Assembly: GCA_023662835.1 (NCBI GenBank)
Contig: JAMPII010000001.1
Coordinates: forward strand, 498,709-539,313
Reading direction: 5' to 3'
Length of the DNA stretch: 40,605 nt
Source: Muribaculaceae bacterium
GTDB lineage: Bacteria > Bacteroidota > Bacteroidia > Bacteroidales > Muribaculaceae
Shown here piece by piece: positions 1-7,414 of this stretch. Position 1 is the stretch's first letter. Each line of letters opens with the position of its first letter. The position numbers and the translations under genes are program-made. Below the pieces are notes generated by a model. That model saw only the letters and a program-made list of their open reading frames with translations. It had not been told where the DNA came from and did no database searches.

Positions 1-17
1 TCCCTCCAAACCAGCGA

Positions 18-54
18 CCCCAGCGGCCCTGAAATTTTATGATATGGGCCCTTA
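18..54. repeat. 37-base inverted repeat, left copy
   Basis: This stretch is the exact reverse complement of 40497-40533, over 37 of 37 bases; the match stops at both edges. It lies two bases beyond the stop codon of the minus-strand flavodoxin/ferredoxin gene. Read in that gene's direction, it has the same orientation as the right copy has relative to the OPT transporter gene. Inside it, GGCCC at 25-29 can pair with GGGCC at 46-50 around an AT-rich loop, so it could form a weak hairpin, but no U-tract follows. It may be a dispersed intergenic repeat or a 3' RNA element. Confidence 0.9.
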
Positions 55-56
55 AT

Positions 57-812
57 CTAAAAATTGGGGTGGAGGTATTGGCCCTTTGAATGTGTTAGAT
101 TGCCGTAGGCTATAGCGTGACGTGGGCACTGATGGTAGCAACGCAGGCAAAGCGCGCAGTTGTCGCCCCATATGGGCAGTGAGCCTGGCGTAAAAGTGAT
201 GTTTTTCAGCGGACAACGGATGGCACACTTTCCACAACCGATGCATGACACAGTGGCGCGGAAAGGTCGAGGACTCATAGCAAAACGCACAAACAATGGG
301 TTTATTATTCCGGACTTTAATCCGGGAAAGCTCCCCTCGGTAACGTCGTCACCCTTGAAGCCTGTTGCAATTTTGTCGGCAACTTCCTCTATACGGGCTT
401 CGCACCGATTTAGTTTATCGGCGGCAATTTGCTTTGTGTCAACATCGAAGAAGGGGAAGAGCACGTAGGTGTTTGGCATCGTTATTGAATATGCTCCGTA
501 CGCGGCCCAGCTGCGTTGCTCCATGGTCTCGCGCCATTGTAGGTGGGTGTGGCCAACATCGTCGCCGCATGTGCAAACCATATGATGCCTTGCCCCGTGC
601 ATATGCCTGTCGCTTACAGTCAGCATAAATTGCCTGACCAGTGGCGGAATTCCCCATGCATACGTAGGGAACACCCAAACAACGTCGGATGCTGATTCTA
701 CCGTCGTTTCGGCTGCGCCAATCATGAATAGAGCGGCATTGAGCCTTGCGGACAGCCGGCGGGCCACTTCCAGGGAGTTGCCTGTTCCGCTAAAGCAATA
801 TATTGCGGTCAT
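57..812 (-). CDS. EFR1-type flavodoxin/bis-4Fe-4S ferredoxin fusion protein
   Basis: A 251-residue cytoplasmic electron-transfer protein with two parts. Residues 1-150 resemble a flavodoxin: FSGTGNSLEVA (7-17) is the FMN phosphate loop, and FPTYAWGIP (48-56) is a second flavin-contact loop. The C-terminal part is a two-cluster ferredoxin, with C190-x2-C193-x2-C196-x3-C200 and C219-x2-C222-x2-C225-x3-C229, each last Cys followed by Pro. The family is called EFR1 (flavodoxin domain plus 4Fe-4S); electron donor and acceptor are unknown. I chose the ATG at 812 because a longer frame to 878 only adds residues overlapping the upstream gene. Stop and start overlap by one base (TGATG) with the DUF2027-Smr gene, so the two are probably translationally coupled. 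The gene ends two bases before the left inverted repeat. Confidence 0.85.
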   Translation of the reverse strand: MTAIYCFSGTGNSLEVARRLSARLNAALFMIGAAETTVESASDVVWVFPTYAWGIPPLVRQFMLTVSDRHMHGARHHMVCTCGDDVGHTHLQWRETMEQRSWAAYGAYSITMPNTYVLFPFFDVDTKQIAADKLNRCEARIEEVADKIATGFKGDDVTEGSFPGLKSGIINPLFVRFAMSPRPFRATVSCIGCGKCAIRCPLKNITFTPGSLPIWGDNCALCLRCYHQCPRHAIAYGNLTHSKGQYLHPNF

Positions 813-1873
813 CACTTGATGGTTACCTGCGTGGCGCCAAAGCCATATTCGCGGAACGATGCGTCCTGAACATCGCACTGTTTGTACTTCAACTTGAGTT
901 CCTTCAGCAGGGCTTGACGAAGCACCCCTTCCCCTTTTCCATGAATGAATACTATTTTCTGGCCCTTTGCCTTGGAGTAGTATTTCATAACGCGGTTGAA
1001 CTCGTTAAGCTGAACGTTGAGCATATCGGTATTAGTTAGGCCGCTTATCGAATCGAGCAGCTGATGAATGTGAAGGTCGACTTCAACTATGGTTTTTGTG
1101 GCCACATGAGGTTGCTGCTCGCTGGCCACTGGTTTTTTTAACCGGCCGGACGTTTCGGCTGATTTGTTTGTGCGCAGAGCATCTTCGAGCAGCGACGAAT
1201 CGATCATAACAGCGCGGCGCGGCACATCGTTTTTCACAATCTCATATTCAATCACCGGGGTGTCGAAGTATATGCTGTCGCGGAAGCAATGTGTTTTGAA
1301 AAATTTGGTTGTATCGAGCGGAAACTCTACAGCTACCGGCGACTTCAACCGGAACTCGCCTGCGGTTTTGAAGGCTACATACTGCACGCAAACACGATCC
1401 ATCTGCGTCAGTTCGGCCGAGCGCGGCTCGATTGTCTGCAAAGGTTCCTGCATGTTTGGCTCTATGATGCCGCTAAAGCGCGTAACCCATCCGTTGTCCT
1501 GGTCGGAGCGGGTAAGGTAGGTTAGCATGAGCGTGTAGTTCGAATCATTCACCAGATAGGCTGTGAAACCGGTGGTGTTAAGATGCTTAGGCTCATCGGC
1601 TTCGTAGGCGAGAACGATGTTAAGAGTGTCGCCGCCCGGTGTTTCCTGAACCGACGGCTTTGCCGTAGCCGATTGTTGCGTTGCCGTCGGCGTTGTTTCC
1701 ACCAGCTTTTTCGGCGCCTGAGCTTTGGCCGGCGTGACAACAACACATTGTTTCAACAACACTGGGGTTTCAAACCCATCCTCATCGACATATGCCATTT
1801 GCCCGTCGATTCTAACGATTGTGCCGCCACCAACCGAGTCGAGGTAGCGAACTATATCACCAACTTGTGCCAT
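812..1873 (-). CDS. DUF2027 and Smr domain protein
   Basis: A 353-residue protein without signal peptide. The first ~40 residues (GDIVRYLDSVGGGTIVRI) form a small beta-rich module. A Thr/Gln/Pro/Ala-rich linker (about 50-80) follows, then a beta-rich DUF2027 region (about 80-260), another linker, and a C-terminal Smr domain (about 270-353). The Smr domain is recognised by VDLHIH and HGKGEGVLR, the conserved motifs of MutS2-type Smr nuclease domains. The DUF2027-Smr order is typical of Bacteroidota; its role is not established, though Smr domains cut DNA or RNA in other proteins. There is no MutS2 ATPase part, so this is not a broken mutS2. It is the first gene of a two-gene unit with the EFR1 protein. 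A -7 box lies at 1892-1899. Confidence 0.85.
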   Translation of the reverse strand: MAQVGDIVRYLDSVGGGTIVRIDGQMAYVDEDGFETPVLLKQCVVVTPAKAQAPKKLVETTPTATQQSATAKPSVQETPGGDTLNIVLAYEADEPKHLNTTGFTAYLVNDSNYTLMLTYLTRSDQDNGWVTRFSGIIEPNMQEPLQTIEPRSAELTQMDRVCVQYVAFKTAGEFRLKSPVAVEFPLDTTKFFKTHCFRDSIYFDTPVIEYEIVKNDVPRRAVMIDSSLLEDALRTNKSAETSGRLKKPVASEQQPHVATKTIVEVDLHIHQLLDSISGLTNTDMLNVQLNEFNRVMKYYSKAKGQKIVFIHGKGEGVLRQALLKELKLKYKQCDVQDASFREYGFGATQVTIK

Positions 1874-1891
1874 AATTATTTATTTACCCTG

Positions 1892-1899
1892 CAAAGGTA
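1892..1899 (-). promoter_or_regulatory. -7 box for the DUF2027-Smr/EFR1 unit
   Basis: Read on the minus strand this is TACCTTTG, a full match to the Bacteroidota -7 consensus TAnnTTTG, 19 bases before the ATG at 1873. I see no clear TTTG at the usual -33 distance. It predicts a very short leader. Confidence 0.5.
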
Positions 1900-1960
1900 C
1901 GAACTTTTTAAATGTGCTATATGTTCTATTTCTACAAAATAACCAAAATCATATAGTATT

Positions 1961-2542
1961 ATGGCTACTAAAAGTATAAAAGGCACACAAACAGAAAAAA
2001 ATCTGGTAAAGGCTTATGTGAGCGAATCGGGAGCATACACACGCTATATCTATTATAGCCAACAGGCTCAGAAAGAGGGATATTTTCCTATTCAGAACGT
2101 TTTTGAGGAGACTGCCGCCAACGAGTTGCGTCACGGCAAAGTGTTTATGAAATTCCTGGAATCGGGCGTAGTTCCTTGCGAGGTTGACGTTGATGCCTGC
2201 AACATAGGCGACACAGCAACCTGCCTGGAAATAGCTATTAAGGAAGAACGTACCGAGGGCTTTGAAGAATATCTGGCATCGGCCAAGGTGGCTCGCGACG
2301 AGGGTTTCCCCGAAATAGCAGAACATTTCGAGGCTATTGCAGCTATTGAGAAGACCCATATGAACCGTTTCCAGCGCTATCTCGACCAAGTGAAGGCCGG
2401 CACAGTATGGAAGCGCGATCACGACATTACATGGAAATGTCTTGTTTGTGGCTATGAATATGTAGGTAAGGAACCACCCGTAAAATGCCCTGCGTGCGAT
2501 CACCCGCAGCAGCACTACATCGGTTTGGATATGGTGATGTAG
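1961..2542 (+). CDS. rbr: Rubrerythrin
   Basis: A 193-residue cytoplasmic di-iron peroxidase that protects anaerobes by reducing hydrogen peroxide. The N-terminal part is a ferritin-like four-helix bundle. Candidate iron ligands include Glu in FEETAANELRH (48-58), EERTEGFEEYL (95-105) and AIEKTHMNRF (128-137). The C-terminal part is a rubredoxin-like [Fe(SCys)4] domain with C160-x2-C163 and C176-x2-C179. Length and domain order are standard. It is a single-gene unit, divergent from the DUF2027-Smr gene, with a terminator hairpin at 2573-2621. I found no exact TAnnTTTG box in the 87-base divergent gap on this strand. The electron donor is unknown; the nearby EFR1 protein is a possible partner by proximity only. 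Confidence 0.95.
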   Translation: MATKSIKGTQTEKNLVKAYVSESGAYTRYIYYSQQAQKEGYFPIQNVFEETAANELRHGKVFMKFLESGVVPCEVDVDACNIGDTATCLEIAIKEERTEGFEEYLASAKVARDEGFPEIAEHFEAIAAIEKTHMNRFQRYLDQVKAGTVWKRDHDITWKCLVCGYEYVGKEPPVKCPACDHPQQHYIGLDMVM

Positions 2543-2572
2543 ACATCCCGTTAATAGTTAATGAAGCAATAA

Positions 2573-2621
2573 AGAGGCTGGGCCGTCAGGTTTTGATTGC
2601 GGCACAGCCTCTCTCTATTTT
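2573..2621 (+). terminator. Intrinsic terminator after rubrerythrin
   Basis: AGAGGCTG at 2573-2580 pairs with CAGCCTCT at 2605-2612. An inner CCG/CGG pairing and a short T-rich run after the stem follow, 30 bases past the rubrerythrin stop. Confidence 0.7.
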
Positions 2622-2638
2622 GTCGACGAGTAGGGGGC

Positions 2639-3034
2639 TTATTCTTTTGTCTGTTGATCTTTCTGAAAAATAGATTTTAATATAACTCCAAAGAATAGTA
2701 TAGCTAAAGCAATTTGGAATAAAATATTCTTTAGATGAATATCACAGTAAAAGCTATATATAACAACCAAAGTCAGCGCTATTATATATATTAATTCTTT
2801 TAAGCATTGTTTTGAATTGTACCCTTCTAATAAATTCCGGTATCTATTACTGGCAAAAAATACTATTGCATATAATATGACAAATATAAATTGAGAAATT
2901 ACGAATACCGGATAGAGTTTTGGACAATAAAACATCGCTATACAAGTCCAAACTAATGCAAACGACATTATCCCGTGTGCATTCTTATTTATATGTTTAG
3001 TTTTCATTCTTAACATAGTTTGTCCAATATTCAT
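2639..3034 (-). CDS. AT-rich orphan membrane protein, function unknown
   Basis: A 131-residue protein with about four hydrophobic helices: ALVWTCIAMFYCPKLYP, FVISQFIFVILYAIVFFA, ELIYIIALTLVVIYSFY and ILFQIALAILFFGVILKSIF. The N terminus is basic (MKTKHINKNAH) and the tail is charged (FQKDQQTKE). I do not recognise a family. I chose the ATG at 3034; a GTG at 3049 in the same frame is only a few bases from the expected transcription start. Base composition is strikingly different from its neighbours: the first 120 bases from 2641 contain 29 G/C, whereas neighbours are near one half. It has a textbook promoter at 3063-3094, which argues that it is a real gene. It is probably a recent acquisition or fast-evolving. 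It could be a short bacteriocin-immunity-like or toxin-related membrane protein, but nothing in the sequence proves that. Confidence 0.6.
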   Translation of the reverse strand: MNIGQTMLRMKTKHINKNAHGIMSFALVWTCIAMFYCPKLYPVFVISQFIFVILYAIVFFASNRYRNLLEGYNSKQCLKELIYIIALTLVVIYSFYCDIHLKNILFQIALAILFFGVILKSIFQKDQQTKE

Positions 3035-3062
3035 AACTATAAAAAACACGTTTGATTCCTTT

Positions 3063-3094
3063 CAAAATTAAAAAAAAATTATTAATTATCCAAA
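3063..3094 (-). promoter_or_regulatory. Promoter of the AT-rich membrane gene
   Basis: On the minus strand there is a TTTG (3091-3094), a 20-base spacer, and TAATTTTG (3063-3070). This fits the Bacteroidota consensus exactly. The predicted start of transcription is about 20 bases before the ATG at 3034. Confidence 0.65.
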
Positions 3095-3113
3095 TAAAAC
3101 AAAATTTAACATA

Positions 3114-3149
3114 TAAAAAAATACCCTACTCGGTCTGAATCGGGTAGGG
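3114..3149 (-). terminator. Intrinsic terminator after galE
   Basis: CCCTACTCG (3124-3132) pairs with CGGGTAGGG (3141-3149) around an eight-base loop. On the minus strand the stem is followed by TAT and a run of T (3114-3120). It lies 46 bases beyond the galE stop and just before the promoter of the AT-rich gene, insulating the two. Confidence 0.8.
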
Positions 3150-3195
3150 GATTATGCAATTTCTTAAAAGAGCCGTGTCAAAATAATTATCAAAA

Positions 3196-4233
3196 TTACA
3201 TGATGCCGCGTTCGCGGAGCTTGAGCTGCCATTTCCATGCCGAACGCATTGTGTCGGCAATCGGGGTGTCGGCTTTCCAACCGAGAACATTGTTGGCATA
3301 GGAGGGATCGGCCCAAACCTGTTCTATATCGCCGGCACGACGGCCTACAATCTTGTGAGGCACTTTAACGCCTGTGGCCGATTCGAACGCGTTGATAAGC
3401 TCCATAACCGACAGTCCGTTGCCTGTGCCGAGATTGAAAATCTCAATTTTTTCGTCCGATTTATCCTCAAGCATACGTTGTACGGCGATAACGTGGGCTT
3501 TGGCCAGGTCGACAACATCGATAAAGTCGCGGATGCAATAGCCGTCGCGGGTGTTGTAGTCGTTGCCGAACACCGACAGTTCCTTGCGCACACCGATTGC
3601 GGTCTGAGTCAGGTATGGAATCAGGTTCTGAGGAACGCCCAGGGGGAGTTCGCCGATTTCGGCCGATGGGTGAGCACCTATGGGGTTGAAGTAGCGCAGG
3701 ATGATACTCTTGAACGGAGCACCGGCATTGATAACGTCGGTGATAATTTCTTCCGAAATCTGTTTTGTGTTGCCATAGGGCGATGTGGCCTTCTTGATGG
3801 GCGACTGCTCGGTTACCGGGTTCACGTCGGGTTCGCCGTAAACGGTACATGACGATGAGAACACGATGCCTTTCACGCCATGTTCGCCCATCATGTCGAG
3901 CAGGTTCATCAGGGTGTTAAGGTTGTTGCGGTAGTACATTACCGGCTTCTGAACCGATTCGCCAACAGCCTTGCTGGCAGCGAAGTTGATTATACCTTTG
4001 ATGTCGGGGAACTTAAGGAAGAGATTGCGAAGCGCGTTTATGTCGGTGCAGTCGGCCTCGACAAAGTCGGGACGAATGCCTGTTATGCGCTCTATTCCGT
4101 TGAGCACCTCAATGTTAGAGTTCGAAAGGTTGTCGATTATTACTACCGGGTAGCCTGCATTCTGCAGTTCAACAACTGTGTGTGAGCCAATATAGCCCGT
4201 TCCGCCTGTAACTAATATTCTGTCTGTTTTCAC
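3196..4233 (-). CDS. galE: UDP-glucose 4-epimerase
   Basis: A 345-residue NAD-dependent extended SDR that interconverts UDP-glucose and UDP-galactose, in galactose use and in making galactose for surface glycans. The N terminus has the Rossmann motif TGGTGYIGSH. The catalytic Ser/Thr lies in SSSCTVYG and the YxxxK pair in YGNTK. IRDFIDVVDLA, RRAGDIEQVWADP and the length are typical of GalE. I place the start at the GTG at 4233 (MKTDRILVTGG). The frame continues up to a TTG at 4281, but the promoter (-7 box at 4263-4270) lies downstream of that TTG, which excludes it. It is a single-gene unit with its own terminator. GalE could feed the GH36 galactosidase products made elsewhere in the window, but it is a general housekeeping gene. 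Confidence 0.95.
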   Translation of the reverse strand: MKTDRILVTGGTGYIGSHTVVELQNAGYPVVIIDNLSNSNIEVLNGIERITGIRPDFVEADCTDINALRNLFLKFPDIKGIINFAASKAVGESVQKPVMYYRNNLNTLMNLLDMMGEHGVKGIVFSSSCTVYGEPDVNPVTEQSPIKKATSPYGNTKQISEEIITDVINAGAPFKSIILRYFNPIGAHPSAEIGELPLGVPQNLIPYLTQTAIGVRKELSVFGNDYNTRDGYCIRDFIDVVDLAKAHVIAVQRMLEDKSDEKIEIFNLGTGNGLSVMELINAFESATGVKVPHKIVGRRAGDIEQVWADPSYANNVLGWKADTPIADTMRSAWKWQLKLRERGIM

Positions 4234-4262
4234 GATTATTGTTATTTTGGTTATGATATTTA

Positions 4263-4292
4263 CAAAATTAGTAAAATTCAATTAATTGTCAA
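4263..4292 (-). promoter_or_regulatory. galE promoter
   Basis: On the minus strand there is a TTG (4290-4292), a 19-base spacer and TAATTTTG (4263-4270). It sits between the U32 gene stop and galE. It fixes the galE start at the GTG at 4233, with a leader of about 25 bases. Confidence 0.65.
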
Positions 4293-4294
4293 TT

Positions 4295-6136
4295 TTATGG
4301 CCGACATTTCAACAGATGCATGCGGCAATTGGTGCAATCGAATTCGAGGCTAAAGCGGTCGGCGCCATGAACCAGCGTAAGAGGCGATTTCAGTCTTGCT
4401 CCTTCAGGTGAGCGCAGGCATGCGCCCAGCTCGCGGCGCAAACAGTAGCGCGTTGTCATGACAGTAAGCTTTTTGTCGGTCGGGGGTGCAACTTCCGTGG
4501 CCGGCTCGATAGCAGTAGTGCCATGGTCGGCGTAGAATCTGCGTGCTGCCGAGTTGGCAACATTATCGTGGCGCGACAACTGTTTAGGAGCCTGCGCGGC
4601 GGTGTCTTCTGTGCGACGTATCGTGAGGCGTCGGATGCATGATGCTGACGTTTCGAGCGCTTCCAATGCCTGTCGGCGCAACACAGTCAGCTTTGAAGCG
4701 GCAACAAAGAGCGAGCCAAGTCGGTCATCAATCTCGGCAAGGGTGTAGATTGTACCGCCTAGACGAGCCAGAATGTCGTGGCGATGCTGCTGTTGTGGTG
4801 TCCGGCTCTCTTGAAACACGTCGACTTCGACACAGGCCGAAGCGTAGGCTCCGCGCGCAATGTCGGCAACGTCGAGAACTAATGTAGAGCCGGCGCGCCG
4901 AAGTGTGAAACTGATCGGGATCGTGCGCGTGGCCGTGGTGCCATTGAGCTGGTCGTCGAATTGCTTGTCGGAATTTCGGTATAAGATTGTGCCGGGCCGC
5001 AATGCAGGCAGCTTTCCTGCAGGAAAAAGCTTTTTGCCCTCCACGCGGTTGAGCCTGAATCCGGCGAATTGACCGTCGGGTGCGAAATAGCCCAGCCCGT
5101 CGCCATTGCTCAGCTTTGCGTCGAGTTGGGCAACGATGAAGCCCCGTTCCTGACGAACCACTTTCGCAACAGGCAATCCGGTCGATTTCGGCGTATCGAA
5201 ACCTGCCATTTTCAGTTTGGGTCGCTCGCCTGTCGAGAAATATGTTGTGAAACCGCGGTTGAAACTGCGGGTAGGGTCGGGGGTGAAGCTGATGACCGAT
5301 TTCCCTACCGATGAGCGCGCATATTTTTCGGGATTAGCCTCTAAGATTTTGTCGAGCAACTGCCTGTAGTAGGCCACGATATTCTTCACATAGCCAGCAT
5401 CTTTCAGGCGCCCTTCGATTTTAAACGACGAAGCTCCGGCATCGAGCAACTGCGACAAGCGTGACGACAGATTTAGATCGCGCAAAGACAGCAGATGTTT
5501 TCCGCGCATCAGTGTGCGCCCCTCGCCGTCGATAAGGTCGAATGGCAGCCGGCAAACCTGGGAGCATTCGCCGCGGTTTGCGCTTCGTCCTGTTGTCATG
5601 AAGCTGGCTTGACAATCACCACTATAGCTTACGCATAGCGCACCGTGGACAAACACTTCGAGCGGCACATCAACCGCTGTATGCATCTGCGCAATCTCGT
5701 CGACAGTTAACTCGCGCGGCAGAACTAGCTGGCTGAACCCTACGTCGGCCATGAATCTGGCTTTTTCGGGGGTACGGATGTCGCACTGAGTGCTGGCGTG
5801 CAATTCGATGGGAGGTATGTCGAGCCGGAGTATGGCCATATCCTGCACTATGAGCGCGTCGACACCGGCCCGATAAAGCTGACGGATAAGACGTTCGGCC
5901 GCAGCGAGCTCGTTTTCGTAAATCAGCGTGTTAACAGTGGCGTAAACGCGGGCGTTGAACTTGTGGGCATAGTCGGCTACGCGTGCGATGCTGTCGGTGG
6001 AGTTCCCGGCAGCAGCCCTGGCACCAAAGTTTTCCGGCCCTATGTAGACAGCGTCGGCGCCGTGGTTAATAGCATCAACGGCAACTAATTCGTTGCGCGC
6101 CGGTGCCAGAAGTTCTATTTTCCTTTGTGAAGCCAT
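4295..6136 (-). CDS. Peptidase U32 family protein (collagenase-like)
   Basis: A 613-residue cytoplasmic protein. Residues 1-300 form the U32 barrel, with ELLAPARN, the signature EVFVHGALCVSYSGDCQAS (160-178) and RGECSQVCRLPFDL (189-201). Cys168, 175, 191 and 195 are candidates for the iron-sulfur ligands seen in this family. Members include TrhP/YegQ (tRNA 5-hydroxyuridine synthesis) and RlhA (23S rRNA C2501 hydroxylation), so an RNA-hydroxylation role is likelier than secreted protease activity, especially without a signal peptide. The extra C-terminal half ends in a second Cys group (TTRYCLRRELGAC and FDCTNC), which I associate with Bacteroidota members of the long type. The exact RNA target cannot be told from sequence. 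It is transcribed alone from a start 86 bases from the divergent LEA-like gene. Confidence 0.85.
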   Translation of the reverse strand: MASQRKIELLAPARNELVAVDAINHGADAVYIGPENFGARAAAGNSTDSIARVADYAHKFNARVYATVNTLIYENELAAAERLIRQLYRAGVDALIVQDMAILRLDIPPIELHASTQCDIRTPEKARFMADVGFSQLVLPRELTVDEIAQMHTAVDVPLEVFVHGALCVSYSGDCQASFMTTGRSANRGECSQVCRLPFDLIDGEGRTLMRGKHLLSLRDLNLSSRLSQLLDAGASSFKIEGRLKDAGYVKNIVAYYRQLLDKILEANPEKYARSSVGKSVISFTPDPTRSFNRGFTTYFSTGERPKLKMAGFDTPKSTGLPVAKVVRQERGFIVAQLDAKLSNGDGLGYFAPDGQFAGFRLNRVEGKKLFPAGKLPALRPGTILYRNSDKQFDDQLNGTTATRTIPISFTLRRAGSTLVLDVADIARGAYASACVEVDVFQESRTPQQQHRHDILARLGGTIYTLAEIDDRLGSLFVAASKLTVLRRQALEALETSASCIRRLTIRRTEDTAAQAPKQLSRHDNVANSAARRFYADHGTTAIEPATEVAPPTDKKLTVMTTRYCLRRELGACLRSPEGARLKSPLTLVHGADRFSLEFDCTNCRMHLLKCRP

Positions 6137-6222
6137 AACGCGAAGTTACAAAAAAATCATAAATGAATAAACCCTGGCGTATGGGGCTATGTTATATAGT
6201 AGATTATTAAAATATTACAACT

Positions 6223-6546
6223 ATGGATATTGAAACTATAAAAGAAACAGCTAAAACTCAGGCAGCTATCAGTAGTGAAGCTGCAAAAGTGAGTGCAAAC
6301 GCAGCCGCTAATGCCGCACGGGCCGAAATGGAGGTTGCCAAAGATGAAGCAAAAATTAATGCACAAAATGCGAAAGAAACACTAAACAACAAATTCAACG
6401 CGGCTAAGGATGCTGCTTCTGAAACGCTCGGTCGCGCCAAAGCCAACGGTGCCGACTTTGTTGGAAAAATTAAGAATAAAACTGCCGACCTGCTCGACAA
6501 AGGTGCTGACAAAGCTCACGAGCTGGCCGACAAACTGGCAAACTAA
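6223..6546 (+). CDS. LEA-like Ala-rich amphipathic small protein
   Basis: A 107-residue protein without signal peptide or membrane segment. It is extremely biased: 28 Ala, many Lys, Asp, Glu and Asn, and no Cys, Pro, Trp or Tyr. The pattern of small and charged residues predicts one or two long amphipathic helices (for instance AAKDAASETLGRAKANGADF). It resembles late-embryogenesis-abundant group 3 or apolipoprotein-like stress proteins, which protect membranes and proteins during drying or osmotic stress. That comparison rests on composition and is only an inference; a YtxH-like or phasin-like role is also possible. It is a single gene with a start at ATG 6223, an AT-rich upstream region without an exact TAnnTTTG box, and a hairpin after the stop. 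Confidence 0.75.
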   Translation: MDIETIKETAKTQAAISSEAAKVSANAAANAARAEMEVAKDEAKINAQNAKETLNNKFNAAKDAASETLGRAKANGADFVGKIKNKTADLLDKGADKAHELADKLAN

Positions 6547-6576
6547 CAACCTTAAAACGACTGATAGATAGAAACG

Positions 6577-6616
6577 AAGCAGCGATGTGGCTCTCAGCCG
6601 CCCCGCTGCTTAGCTT
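6577..6616 (+). terminator. Terminator hairpin after the LEA-like gene
   Basis: AAGCAGCG (6577-6584) pairs with CGCTGCTT (6604-6611), with an inner GGCT/AGCC pairing, and a short T-rich stretch follows. It lies between convergent genes and may serve both. Confidence 0.6.
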
Positions 6617-6622
6617 TTAGAG

Positions 6623-7411
6623 TTATTTCGACAAATGTAAATATGTGTGTACACAGCCTACAAGCAGTGCGCCACCTACGATATTGCCAAGTGTTGCGGG
6701 AATCAGATTGTTAACAACCATTTGAACAATAGTGACATCGGCGCCCTCGAGCATGCCGCAGGGAATAAAGAACATGTTGGCTATCGAGTGCTCGTAGCCA
6801 AGGGCTACAAAGGCCATCACCGGCAACCAGCAGCCAAACATTTTCGCTCCGCTGCTTTTGGCCGACATGGCCAGCCATATGGCCAGACACACACACCAGT
6901 TTGCTCCGATGCCTTTTAGAAAAACGATGAGCCACGGCATTGCAACCTTTGCTTGAGCAATGTTAATAATTGCCGTATGGTAAGGCTCGGGGCTCATAAG
7001 CCCTACACCCCAAACCAGCATCAGAATGAACAGTATGGCGCCTACGAAGTTTCCTATCCAGACCAGCGCCCAGTTGGCCAAAACGCTACGCCACGAGCAT
7101 CCGCCGCGAAGCCAGTGAGGCATCAGCAAGGCGTTGTTGCCTGTGAATAGTTCAGCGCCAAGCACCACCACAAGTATCAGCCCTACGGGGAAAGCTGCGC
7201 CGCTGAGCAGTTTCTGCATAGCCGGATTGGCAGTTGTAATCTCCGGGAATCCGAAACCTAGAATCACCGACAGTGTACCGCCAAAAGCAATATAAGCTCC
7301 GGCCAGAATTGTTAACAGCGCGAATCGAGTTGGGGTGGCATGCAGCGACAGCTTGCGTTGTCCGGCACTGCGGGCTGCTTCGATAACCTCTTTGGGCGAG
7401 TATGTGCTCAT
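6623..7411 (-). CDS. Formate/nitrite transporter (FNT) family channel
   Basis: A 262-residue inner-membrane channel for formate, nitrite or a similar small anion, normally a pentamer. The FNT hallmarks are present: AELFTGNN, the pore-region KGIGANWCVCLAIW, GYEHSIANMFFIP with the central conserved His, and NLIPATLGNIVGG near the C terminus. About six hydrophobic helices are visible. Length fits FocA/NirC. FocA (formate) and NirC (nitrite) cannot be separated with confidence here; no nitrite reductase or pyruvate formate lyase lies nearby. The gene begins three bases after the succinylornithine carbamoyltransferase stop, so both are on one transcript. The metabolic reason for this pairing is not obvious. 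Confidence 0.92.
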   Translation of the reverse strand: MSTYSPKEVIEAARSAGQRKLSLHATPTRFALLTILAGAYIAFGGTLSVILGFGFPEITTANPAMQKLLSGAAFPVGLILVVVLGAELFTGNNALLMPHWLRGGCSWRSVLANWALVWIGNFVGAILFILMLVWGVGLMSPEPYHTAIINIAQAKVAMPWLIVFLKGIGANWCVCLAIWLAMSAKSSGAKMFGCWLPVMAFVALGYEHSIANMFFIPCGMLEGADVTIVQMVVNNLIPATLGNIVGGALLVGCVHTYLHLSK

Positions 7412-7414
7412 ACC

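Noticed and set aside
1949-2515. 188-codon minus-strand frame opposite rubrerythrin
   Set aside because: Antisense shadow of a gene with perfect rubrerythrin motifs.
3355-3400. tRNA-like GATTCGAACG stretch
   Set aside because: It lies inside galE and cannot be folded into a cloverleaf with an acceptor stem; no other tRNA-like element was found.
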